NCBI GenBank assembly: GCA_946811185.2
Contig: OX328099.1
Location: 66,902,714 to 66,966,713 of the forward strand
Source: Hippopus hippopus
Taxonomy: Eukaryota; Mollusca; Bivalvia; Cardiida; Cardiidae
Direction: 5' to 3'
DNA: 64,000 nucleotides
Both the position numbers and the translations under genes were made by a program. The notes under the pieces were generated by a model. The model did no database searches. It was not told the DNA's origin and worked only from the letters and a program-made list of their open reading frames with translations. Shown here in pieces: positions 41,680-51,400 of this stretch (position 1 is the stretch's first letter; every line of letters begins with the position of its first letter).

Positions 41680-42187
41680 CATTGGTCAAAAGAAATAAAG
41701 GAACACACAAATACCGAAATTTAAATCTTTCATTTTGCTATGTACACAGTCTTTGTGCTTTGAAAACCATCAACTTACATTCGTACCAGACAAAATGGCT
41801 TAATACTTATCTTGTTTGTTTTATTTTAAATGCTGATAAGCCATGTTAAGAAGAAAATCGAGAAATTTGTTTTTCTTGTTCTTTCGTTTAGAAACTCATA
41901 TTTTTCAAATCATTTGTTGATATTTTTGTCAAACCATATGAAAGAAGAATACAAGAATAAAAAATGACACCTCCGGTTCTCTTAATGGCATATCAAAAAG
42001 ATTTATTTTACAGGCATAGCCCATACATCTTTTGTGCAAACCACATAGTTTTGCCTGTTCTGAGATTTTATAGCGTTAAGACTGAATGAACTTACGAGCA
42101 GAAGATTATTTGCTTTGTCTTATACTGAAAGAATTATCTTGTGATCAAAATCGAGGACATGTGTTCCTTTAATTTTTATGAGCAGTG
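41680..42187. mobile_element. Deleted Tc1-like element (MITE)
   Basis: TA followed by CATTGGTCAAAAGAAATAAA and GGAACACAC at left; mirrored CATGTGTTCCTTTAATTTTTATGAGCAGTG and TA at right. No transposase motif in the 508 bp between. TIR style and TA flanks fit Tc1/mariner. Confidence 0.75.
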
Positions 42188-42561
42188 TATTTAATTCAAT
42201 CTACAACTTTATCTGGAACTTTTTGTGAAAAGCAGACCTAAAAAGAGAGGCTGTTCTTGGACAGAGCTTGGTGTTACGTAGCATTTTACTGTTTTGGCAT
42301 ACGGACACCTTTCGCATGTCAATGTGAATGCCACAGGCGTTGATAAACATGTGTATGTTAATATAACAATAGCATAACGGCGATAGTGAATCACTTGATA
42401 AAGGTAAAATTAAACAGGTTTCTGATTAAAAATATGTAAAATGAAACTTAGATAAATCTTATAAACGACAAAATACGTTCTTGAGTATATACATGTATAC
42501 ACAATAATTCCGAAATTCATAACACCCGTTCTGTGTGTTTATTATTATTATTTATTATTGT

Positions 42562-42585
42562 TTGTGTGTGTGTGTGTGTGTGTGT
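42562..42585. repeat. (GT)n microsatellite upstream of the GPCR exon
   Basis: About 11 GT units, ending 36 bp before the GPCR start codon; it would be in the 5'UTR or proximal promoter. Confidence 0.8.
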
Positions 42586-42620
42586 AAACAAGTGAAAAAC
42601 TATCGACGTTCAAGTATAAA

Positions 42621-42944
42621 ATGACGTGTAATGATACTGTTTGCCAAGATCGTGTAGAAACCATAGATATGAAAACAACATCAAATAACACACAGCACGA
42701 TATATTCGACTATTACGAGTACATGCACTATGATTATGAAGCGGACCCAGATAATGTGCCGATAGAGGAGCTTATACCCGTGTCCATTGTGTACGGACTG
42801 ACCCTCGTTATTGGACTGGTCGGCAATACGCTGGTCATCGTGTCCGTGGCGAAGTTTAAGAAGATGCAGAATGTGACCAACATGTTTCTGTTAAGCCTGG
42901 CTTCGGCGGATCTGTTGTTGGTATGCGTGTGCGTGCCAGTCAAG
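42621..42944 (+). CDS. Class A GPCR, first coding exon (TM1-TM2)
   Basis: 108 codons to a donor AAG|gtagga, phase 0. The ATG is preceded by an in-frame TAA 36 bases upstream, which supports this start. Residues 1-51 are an extracellular tail with sequons N4-D-T and N22-N-T and a Tyr/acidic patch (DYYEYMHYDYEAD). TM1 spans about 52-75 with GLVGNTLVI (N69 = position 1.50). The first loop has KFKKMQNVTN. TM2 spans about 88-107 with FLLSLASADLLLVC (D97 = 2.50) and P106. The layout is that of rhodopsin-family neuropeptide receptors; the ligand cannot be told from two helices. TM3-TM7 were not found downstream, so the later exons are beyond the window or unrecognised. A family C MITE sits 26 bp into the intron. 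Confidence 0.88.
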
Positions 42945-42970
42945 GTAGGAATCTTTCTTATTATGATAAT

Positions 42971-43215
42971 GAGCCATTCTCTGGTAAAAGGGGGTTTGAT
43001 GCATCTCCATGACGCATGATACCGAGGAAATCATCATTATAATTATTGATCTATCATACAGTCGAACAATGGACTAGATCTGAAGGTAGAATGGTCCTTT
43101 GCCTTGCAGAAAATTTACAAATAGCAAAAATTATCGACTCATGTCAGCCTGCGCAGGCCGACCTGGACCGATTTTTTGCATATGCATTAAACCTCGTTTT
43201 CACAGAGCATGGCTC
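42971..43215 (+). mobile_element. MITE family C in GPCR intron
   Basis: GAGCCATTCTCTGGTAAAAG, core CATGTCAGCCTGCGCAGGCC with most of the palindrome collapsed, CACAGAGCATGGCTCC. Confidence 0.82.
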
Positions 43216-43369
43216 CATAATATTTTTCAACGCTTGGTCATTCCATCCGTGGAAATATCAATTTGGTATTCATTATTGAAAATCATCATATAAGATGAAT
43301 AATAGTTATAATAGGCCATGTTAAGCAGTTACTAAACAATTCAGTGTTTTAACGATACCAATGAATTTG

Positions 43370-43425
43370 GCTTTAGAAATCATTATGGGAAAAGGAGAAA
43401 ATACTGGTAACCCGCATCGTTTTCT
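43370..43425. repeat. Family B centre fragment
   Basis: ATCATTATGGGAAAAGGAG, GAAAATACTGGTAACCCGC only. Confidence 0.45.
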
Positions 43426-44375
43426 ATACTCTCTGAGATAATATCAAGACATACATTCAATTTCTGACAACATTTCGTGAGTATTGAACAAAACTTTTGG
43501 CCTCTAGAGTGCACGGAAGATTTTTCTGTGATTTATCCTATTTACGTACATTTTTAAAACTTGGCTGACATATCATTAAGACAAACACTCTGACAATATT
43601 TCATGAGTATTGGACTGCAATTAAGGTTTCTAGAATGCACACCAGATTTTTCTGCAATTGGTCCCATTGACTTACTTTTCAATCTGACGTGACCCTATTT
43701 CTAACTTGTCCGAGACTTAATTTAGACGACCATTTTCATGAGTATTGGACAGAAAATGTGGCACAAAAGACTTTTCTGAGATTGGTCTCGGTGATCTATT
43801 TTTTGACCTGAAGTTACCCTATTTCAGACTCGCCCGAGATATTATCAAGGCGAACATTCTGACCAATTTTCATGAGTACTGGACATAAAATATGGCCTCT
43901 AGAGTTCGCAACAAGGTTTTTCTGAGATTTGATCCAGTAACTATAACTTACTGACCTTGCGTTACCCTATTTCAAAGTTATCCGAGATATTTTCAAGACA
44001 GACGTTCTGATTTGGGCAGGAAATTTAGCCTCTAATGTGCATACAAAGTTTTTCTAAGATTTCACCTAATTACCTACTTTTTCACCTAACTTGACCCAAC
44101 TTTTCAAGAGTTTTGGACCTCTAGAGTGTGACGATTTTTGTAATATTCGACCAAGTGACCTACTTTTTGACTCAACATGACCTAATTTCGAATTCATCCT
44201 TGATACTATCAAGACAAACAGTCCAGCAAATTTTCATGAGTATCAGACTGAAAATGTATCTTCTAGAGTGCACACATGGTTATAATTGACGCCCCCCACG
44301 ACGGACGACGTACACTGCACGATCACAATTTTAGCTTATCTTGAAAACTTTGCGCTTAGGTGAGCTAAAAATGAA
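43426..44375. repeat. Diverged tandem repeat of about 130-145 bp
   Basis: Recurring order: GATATTATCAAG(A/G)C(A/G)AAC, (T/C)TGACCAATTTTCATGAGTA, TGGCCTCTAGAGTGC, TTTTTCTGAGATT, GACCTACTTTTTGACC. About six to seven units, ending in GACGGACGACG and CTTAGGTGAGCTAAAAATG. Similar repeats are common in bivalves (general knowledge). No coding. Confidence 0.65.
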
Positions 44376-44758
44376 TGAATTGCGGTTCTAGATCCCTGAT
44401 GACAAGAAACAAATTCGACAAATAAAAAGCTAAGGAAACAATCCTATTACCGTAAAGTGCTGAGTGCATACAACACCATTGTTTGTTTAACAACGGCCTC
44501 TTGTCTTCTCGGGCTGATATCGACACTAGATAGAATATCTCCAGTGTATGGCTCCGACAGATTCCTTTGGAATCACTAGATAAAATATTACCTTCGATTA
44601 TCTATTTCTTCCTGGATTGAATCTCCGCGGAGATGAGTTTTTTTACTGTCTAAAACTGCCTGTCATGGCTGCTTCAAGAAGTTTTATTCCTTGTGCATGA
44701 TGGCATTTTTGACAGTATGTGAACAATCACATAGTAGGCTTATTCCGTAGCTCTGTTT
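44376..44758. other. Unrecognised stretch
   Basis: No repeat family. No reading frame here shows TM3 or later GPCR motifs. Confidence 0.4.
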
Positions 44759-44905
44759 TTAACTCTTTACCAGACGACAAAATTTTAGACTTGTCCAAAT
44801 TTAAAGCATTTGCACATAACAAAACTACGGTAAATGTTGCTCAATACGTCATTTTTTTCTTCTTTAAAACCATAGAAAACAATGTGGGAACAATGTTTTC
44901 AAGGG
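44759..44905 (+). mobile_element. MITE family B, left half
   Basis: TTAACTCTTTACCAGACGAC, GACTTGTCCAAATTTAAAGC, then AGAAAACAATGTGGGAAC; the centre and right arm are collapsed. Confidence 0.68.
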
Positions 44906-45048
44906 CGGCGTTTAAATATCATTCTAATATACTAACATTCCCCTCTAGATCCTAAATATAGTTTTCGCTTCGTTACGAGGAAACACAGCCAGTGGCTTTC
45001 TAAGTGTATTCTGCGTAGTGCAGTAAAAGGAACTCCATGATCCGTAAC

Positions 45049-45186
45049 CATCAACCATTCTTTAAAACAATTTTTGTTTTATTTCAAGATTTTTTTTTTT
45101 TTCAATTTGAAAGTAACGCAAGTTCTGATTGGCTAACCTAGAATTAGACCAAGAATGCAACTAAGAATGGTTGGTGAATACCGGTC
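45049..45186. repeat. Family F inverted repeat
   Basis: CATCAACCATTCTTTAAAAC and AGAATGGTTGGTGAATACC ends with GAAAGTAACGCAAGTTCTGATTGG. Confidence 0.7.
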
Positions 45187-46028
45187 CAGAAATGCATGGC
45201 TTCGTGCGTTAAAAACGAATTAAATACATGTAGGGTGTAACATAATAGGGCCTGTCTAGCACTTTTTTTAAATGTAGTAACACCTTGACAAAGAATACTA
45301 TTGACATATGCAATATACCAAAATAAAGCATATACGATAAAGATTTTAATGATGTATACTATTAATGTCCAGTATTCATACATCAGTGTGACATCAGGAA
45401 TTATAGTATGTGTTCTAGGTAAATTACCACATGTAAAAGTAGAGTAAGATATTATGGTACACCCTGTATGCGCCAAGTATTATTGGAGAGGTCATCAGAC
45501 CTGTCCAACAGTGGTGAGTTTAAAAGGCAGACTGCCACAGAATTTGCTGTCTAAATCCATTTTTCTTGCGAAATTGTACTGATACACAGTCTGTTTCGTC
45601 ATGGTTTTGTAAATAAAGCGAAATCAAAAAACCGAAACAGGAAATAGACGTGGTTTATTTTTATGCGACGAATTTCAGAAAATATTTGTTATATTAATTT
45701 GCCATGGCTGCAAATGACCTCTCAAATAATTGTAATTTTTCATTAAGCAAATAAATCTAAGCAGAAGAAAAAATAAGAAGAATTTCGTTAAAAAAAAGAG
45801 AAAGAAGACCGCTGGACAAGATCATGCGACTTGAAAACGCGACAAGAAGGTCAAATGAGCGTCATGTAAAGCATATGAGGTTTATACGCGGCGGCTTTTC
45901 TACTTGTTTGTTTACATGTACCAAAATATATTGAAATTAAAAGCCAATAAACTATTGGAAAACAACGATGCTGACCTCTCCTGGCTTCTTTTTTAAAGAA
46001 GTCAACTTGTCCATCCAAAGGTCAACGG

Positions 46029-46110
46029 AGTACTGGTAAAAGAAATTCCAGGGAAGCATGGATAGATGCACTGGCGGCGGCGATATAACTGAAATAACAA
46101 TCAATCATTC
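46029..46110 (+). mobile_element. SINE S1, 3' tail fragment
   Basis: AGTACTGGTAAAAGAAATTCC, GCATGGATAGATGCACTGG, GCGATATAACTGAAATAAC, CAATCAATC. Confidence 0.7.
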
Positions 46111-46152
46111 GGCTGTCCTTCAGTCATTGGAGGACTCTTCATTGCTCTGTGA

Positions 46153-46652
46153 TTAACTTTTTACAAGCTAACAAAATTTCAGACTTGTCCAGATCGCAAG
46201 CATTTGCAGACAACAAATTCAGTCTGGCTAAAATGACAGGGAATTTCTGTGACAGAATAGAACACATTGTTGAAAAATATAGAAATAGAGTTTATTTCAT
46301 CAGCTTGTGGTTAATATGGGGAAATATTTGCCGAAAAAGGGAAAGGTATGCGAAAATAACGAGTGCCGTAAGGCACGAGTTATTTTCGCGGACCTTTCCC
46401 TTTTGAGGCAAATATTTCCCCATATTGACCACAAGCTGATGAAATAAATTATATATTATATTTTCTCTGATTATTTTGTCAACGAATGCCACTTTTAAAA
46501 CTTAAAAAACTTAAAAAAGTAGTTCCAGATTTTCGTTGTTGAAAAAGATGGAATTGCTGGTTACCAGCTTTTTTTTCTTTTCCAACAAGGTTTTCAAAAA
46601 CTGTTTCTCTCAGGGTCGTTAAAACTCGGCATTGTCTGGTAAAGTGTTTACG
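46153..46652 (+). mobile_element. MITE family B interrupted by a foldback element
   Basis: Left part 46153-46286 (TTAACTTTTTACAAGC, CATTTGCAGACAACAAATTC); right part 46530-46652 (GTTGAAAAAGATGGAATTGC, TCAGGGTCGTTAAAACTCGG, TGTCTGGTAAAGTG). The foldback 46287-46447 lies between. Confidence 0.78.
46287..46447. mobile_element. Near-perfect foldback (family H)
   Basis: Arms TTTATTTCATCAGCTTGTGG and CCACAAGCTGATGAAATAAA, inner arms GGGGAAATATTTGCC / GGCAAATATTTCCCC and GCGAAAATAAC / GTTATTTTCGC around a short GAGTGCCGTAAGGCACGAG loop. About 160 bp, almost all of it paired. Confidence 0.85.
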
Positions 46653-46689
46653 GCGTTGGATTCATAAGAAATTCCTGCTTAGATGCCGA

Positions 46690-46835
46690 CCGGTGTGCCA
46701 GTCACTTCGGAGTGCCTTAAGGTTCAAACCTAATACTAGTGAATCCTCGGGAAAGACATGAACAAGTGAACCGTAGAGCTCTATGTTATGACTTGTTAAA
46801 AGCGGTGTAAATCACCATTTGAATTATAAATTGTA
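46690..46835 (+). mobile_element. SINE S3-like fragment
   Basis: AAGGTTCAAACCTAATACTAG, AATCCTCGGGAAAGACATG, TTATGACTTG and AAAGCGGTGTAAATCACCATT. Diverged; head incomplete. Confidence 0.5.
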
Positions 46836-46939
46836 CATTATTTGGTACACGTGTTTTGGCTAATAAGAATTGTTATTATTCAAAGCAAGGATTTATAGAA
46901 TATTAGCGATTCTTGACCGAGAGTAAGAATGAGACTTTA

Positions 46940-47135
46940 CCGCGCAATCCAGCGTTTTAACGACCCTGAGAAACAAACTTTTGAAAATTACCATATCCCC
47001 CCTCTTCCCACAATGTTTTGTACTCTTTCACAGCCAATCTCATAAATCCAGCCATATTTTAAGTGGCATCTGCAAATAGAAAGACTTGCAATTTGGAAAA
47101 TTCTTATATCTTGTCATTTAGTGAAAAATCAAACT
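46940..47135 (-). mobile_element. MITE family B, centre deleted
   Basis: CAGCGTTTTAACGACCCTGAG, ACAATGTTTTGTACTC, GTGGCATCTGCAAATAG, CTTGTCATTTAGTGAAAAATC. Confidence 0.6.
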
Positions 47136-47637
47136 GAAAAATAGGTTTTTTTAATAGCATGGTATAAGTCAGCTTGGTGGTACCTTACAGTCAATCTGCA
47201 CATACGTTCATTGCATTGCATATAATTTTTACAATACTACTGATGATGTTTGAAAGAAAAGAACATTCCAGATATTAGTGAAGTTTAAGGAAAAATATTG
47301 GTTTGCAGTGTGTAAAAAGGGCGCATTCTTGCAAGCCTTTCAGGGTCCAAAACATCCACTCGTCCGCTCGTCCTTACTAGTAAAAATTTGGTGAGGGGAA
47401 GTGGATTATCCTTCTTTGTCTAACTGTAGGACAAGCGCAAAATGGCAGGAGGACAAGTAAGAATTCTGAAATTTTTTGGACCCTGCCTTTGTGTGGCATT
47501 GCACTGTACTTGTAATGTTGTGTCTATTGACATACACAACCTTGACCGACCTTGGAATAACAACTCTTATCTGTCAAGAACATTGCTGGCAACTGGAAAC
47601 AAGTGCAACCAGGAAACTAATGACTTTCAAAAGACTT
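47136..47637. other. Unrecognised stretch
   Basis: Two overlapping open frames (47442-47688) show no domain and no splice support. Confidence 0.4.
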
Positions 47638-47856
47638 AACCATTTAACTGCTAGATATAACGAAACGAAAATTTCCAATCAGTCGTAAAAACCCAAATAT
47701 TGCGATTTTCAAAGTTGATTTCACCTGAAAAAAAAAAAAAAATGTACCGGACAGTGTAGATCAAAGATCAGACTGCACGTTTTGTGCAGTCTGATCTTGA
47801 TCTACACTGTCCGCAGAAGCTTCCCGAGTTGCACTTAGCAGCCTTAAGGTTAATTA
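47638..47856 (-). mobile_element. MITE family A, complete with TTAA flanks
   Basis: TTAA, CCATTTAACTGCTAG, core AAAGATCAGACTGCACG / GTGCAGTCTGATCTTG, TTGCACTTAGCAGCCTTAAGG and TTAA. Confidence 0.85.
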
Positions 47857-48048
47857 ACCGAAACAGTTTAACAACAAAAGCAGTAAAGTTACATAAAGAT
47901 AATCTGATGCTAATTTGCGGCATTTTCAGCTTTGATATAAGATGATAATTGTTGTATGAATGCTTTTAGTGGTTAAACATAATTTTACAGGTAAAGAACA
48001 AACATACCCTTTTTACAATCTTTCAATAGTGCTTTAGGTTTTTCCCGG

Positions 48049-48273
48049 GGTCCTGCGTGGCTCAGTGGTAAGGTGTAGACCAGTAACCTGCGAGCCACGG
48101 GTTCGAGCCTCACTGAAAGCACTGGGTATTTCGTCGGTGTGTTCTTGGTCAAGATATCTCAAAGCCCCAGCCTCGTACTGATAAAACCCATGAAATACAT
48201 CAATATGTGAGCTGTCATCGTGATAAGACAGAAAAAAATGTCGAAAGCGGCTTAAAAAATCATTCAATCGATA
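48049..48273 (+). mobile_element. SINE S3, full copy
   Basis: TCCTGCGTGGCTCAGTGG, box B ACGGGTTCGAGCCTC, GTGTGTTCTTGGTCAAGA, GAGCTGTCATCGTGATAAG, AAAGCGGCTTAAAAAATC. Confidence 0.82.
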
Positions 48274-48334
48274 TTTCTTCACCCCACCAAAAGAAATCAG
48301 AAAAAAGAAAGATGCATGGCTTAGTGGTGAAAAG

Positions 48335-48640
48335 TTTAGATTAAATCTTTAGAAGACGACAAAATTTTAAACTCGTCCAAATTAAACGCATTTGCAGACG
48401 ACATGCAACTCAAATTATGGGATTTGCTTCTGAAACAGTAAAACTTGTGGGAAAACTCCTTTTCCCACAGTATTTTCAAAAGCCTTTCTTTCTCCGATCG
48501 AAACTTTGGGTTGTTCCATTGATTCCAAAGATCAACCATTGGATTACCGAATGGTTCATCCAATCAGAAAATGTGTTACTTTCTTAATCTAGAATTAGAC
48601 TCAAAATGGAATTAATAAATGTTGGTGAATTCCAACCCAG
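48335..48640. mobile_element. MITE family B (48335-48500) followed by family F (48520-48640)
   Basis: B: AAATCTTTAGAAGACGACAA, CATTTGCAGACGACATGC, centre reduced to GGGAAAACTCCTTTTCCC. F: GATCAACCATTGG, CCAATCAGAAAATGTGTTACT, ATGTTGGTGAATTCC. Confidence 0.65.
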
Positions 48641-49519
48641 GCCAATCTCTCGTCGTGATAAGAAAGTGGCGTACAATACATATCAGAGGAAAGATGCTGC
48701 CTTACAAAAATAGCTTATTGTTTATTCTATTTGATTTTCCGGAATTCACCCTGTGACATCAGAAAAAAATCTTGAAAGATAAATAAACATGGTATTTAGC
48801 TGACGTAATTATCGTTATTCTGCCTAGTGCAGATGTACCGAAGTATGAAAGAAATCACCAATTGCACCAGCTAGAAAATGACTTGGCAGAAACGTATGTT
48901 TTGATCAGATCTAGATGGCCAGTTATACTGCAGAGAAAATCCCATATTTTCTGGGGTTTAGCGCTCAGATTAGGTCGGCTAATCCAGGACGTTCACAGCA
49001 GATAACAGTAAATGTTGATTGTCTATGTCGTCAGTTTCTTCGAAATAGCCTTTGTTTGGGGGACCGTGACAAAGTGATTTTGGAAACCTCGGCCTGAATT
49101 CTCCATCCACTCTTATAAACATTTCTTACCGACTGAACCAAATTGTCCAGCCAGTCGAAAATTGGAAAAATTATGCGTTAAATTTAGAATAAGAAGCAAT
49201 TTAGAATGGTTGGTAAATACATGTACGACTCCTGGAGTTTCCGAATTACAGTATTAGTTGTACGATCAGGTAAAACTTGTTCACGGCTGTGGCGAATCGT
49301 GTCGCCCCGAGCCGAAGGCGAGGCGAGGTGGCGACATGATTCGCCATAGCTGTGAAGACGTTTCCAAGCCCCCCTGCCACATGACCGTACAACGAATTCA
49401 TTATATCAATTATTTTACTATTCCAACATTGGTAAAGCGAAATTTCCCTGTTTTATGGTCTCACGAATTTAGTACGCTGACGAAATAGAATTTCCCTTCT
49501 GAGTGCCCTAATTCAGTGA

Positions 49520-50645
49520 AAACTGACGTCACTGAGAACTGACGTCACTGACACCTTGGTATAACCATAGGCCTCTGAAACTCCACTGGTCTATCAAGGG
49601 ATAACGAAATTTTCATTATCGGATACCGTTAAATAGCACATTGGGAATTCCCTCTGTATAGTATATATTAAGACAAGGTGTGCAACGAAATCGAAGAAAA
49701 TTTGACCCCCCTTCCCCTTTCAGAGATAATATTTAAACGAAAACGGATAAATGAACCTAGTTACCAGTGCAGACGGGTTCATAAATGATTTTTGTTTTGT
49801 AACCTGACCTTTGAAAGTTCCCAACGGCTCTTGCCATCAAGCAATAGCTCTCATCTAAAAAGATTTCAAAAGCTTCCATATTTTCCGGATCGCCATGTGC
49901 TGACGTCACACGATTTATAATCCTCCAGCGAATAATATTTTTTTTTCAAACATAGATCGAATTTTTTTTTTGCTGGTGTATTGGTGAAATTATTAAATTA
50001 ACATTTCGTACTATATAATTTATCTTTTCATCTAATTCAGTATCACGATTTTCATCTCCTATTTCGCATATTTTCAAATGCGTTTTTACCGTTCATTGGT
50101 CAAAAACTTTTGCGCGTCTTTTGATAGCAAATTCCCGTGAGTTATAATTCGCTGCGTCATAATGAATTGTGTGACGTCAGCGCATGGCGATCCGAAAAAT
50201 TTGGAAGCTTTTTAAATTTTTTGAGATGAGAGCTACTGCTTGATGGCAAGCGCCGTTTGGAACTTTCCAGGGTCAGGGTACAGAAGAAAAATCATTTGTG
50301 AACCCATCTGCATCGGTAATTAGGTTTATTTTTCCATTTTCTGTTAAATGTTATCTCTGAAATGGGACGGGCGTCATTTTTTTTTTTTTTCGATTTCGTT
50401 GCACACCTTGTCTTACTATATACGATATAGAGGGAGTCGCCAATGTGCTATTTATAGAAACGGTGTTAATGAAAATTTGAGTATATTCCGTAATACAGGC
50501 GATGCACCAATGTGCTATAAGTGTTTGATGATCGACCAAGGAAAATCTTAGTGTTCTGTGATAGACCAATAGAGCTTCAAAGGCCTGTGGTATAACCTGC
50601 AGCTTGGTGCATAAACTTGATGACGTCACTGCGATTGACAGTCGA
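49520..50645. mobile_element. Large foldback element with five TGACGTCA motifs
   Basis: Left arm about 49520-49910 mirrors right arm about 50165-50645 (ACAAGGTGTGCAACGAAATCG / CGATTTCGTTGCACACCTTGT; AGCTCTCATCT / AGATGAGAGCT; ATAGCACATTGG / CCAATGTGCTAT). The right arm carries about 90 extra bases near 50490-50560. TGACGTCA occurs at 49524, 49540, 49901, 50172 and 50621. No transposase. Confidence 0.8.
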
Positions 50646-51089
50646 CGTAAATTATATTTAAACATGGATTTTAACAACTTCAAGGTAAGTAACTATGAAT
50701 TTTCATGATTTGTTGACAAAAATAAACGACAATTAATTAGATGCCTCAAACGACCATTACATTATCCTTTTAACGTACAATGTTTGAGTTTCGACACTTC
50801 ACAGTTTGCTTACCTGAAAGGAAGACTCGTTTTAACCCCGTGTACTTGTAAACTAGAATGATAACAAACGATAATATATGTAACTATATATTCATTTCTT
50901 TTCAAAAATAATTAATTCTTTCCGTTTTAATGACAATCGTCAAGGGAAACTAGTAATAATATAGTGCAGGATACTCAGTGTGTATGTGGGCAGCTTGTAT
51001 CGATCGACACCGCCATTTTGGATGCTGTGTTGAAAGTGCAGTTGTGTATATGGGGTTCCCGAGGGAAACTGCTTTTCATTGATTTTGCC

Positions 51090-51260
51090 AGTGTACATGA
51101 ATACATTTCTAAATTACATCTTGAAGTACATTTTCTAAATTTGAAAGTAGCAACTTGTGATTGGCTAAACCATTTTTAGTCAATCAGAAGTTGTGTTACT
51201 TTCAAATTCAGAAAATTCCGGAGAATAAGACTAAAAAATGTTCCTATGGATGGTTTGTGA
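51090..51260. repeat. Family F inverted repeat
   Basis: ATTTTCTAAATTTGAAAGTAGC mirrored by GTTACTTTCAAATTCAGAAAAT, with ATTGGCTAAACC / GTCAATCAGAAG. Confidence 0.65.
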
Positions 51261-51400
51261 AAACAGACCAAAATCTCATTTTGCAAGTGTTTGAGAAAAT
51301 CTTTACAGTCTTAAAAAAAAAAAAACTTATAATCTTTTGTTTGTCTTCAAAGACAGCTTTGAAAGTTTGCGTATTGGCAGATATACATGCAAAAATACTA

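Noticed and set aside
42734..42943. 69-codon open frame antisense to the GPCR exon
   Set aside because: Shadow of the GPCR coding frame; the + frame has clear TM1-TM2 motifs.
44450..44600. Possible GPCR TM3 exon
   Set aside because: Translation of all three + frames shows no Cys, DRY/ERY or helix pattern of TM3.
48915..49097. 60-codon + frame starting MASYTAEK
   Set aside because: No domain, no splice support, composition like surrounding intergenic DNA.
49276..49360. Short GC-rich palindrome (GGCGAATCGTGTCGCC / GGCGACATGATTCGCC)
   Set aside because: A clear inverted repeat but with no second copy in the window and no borders; not enough to name as an element.
50664..50684. ATG plus six codons followed by gtaagt
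   Set aside because: Too short to support as an exon without transcript data. Noted in the foldback finding only.
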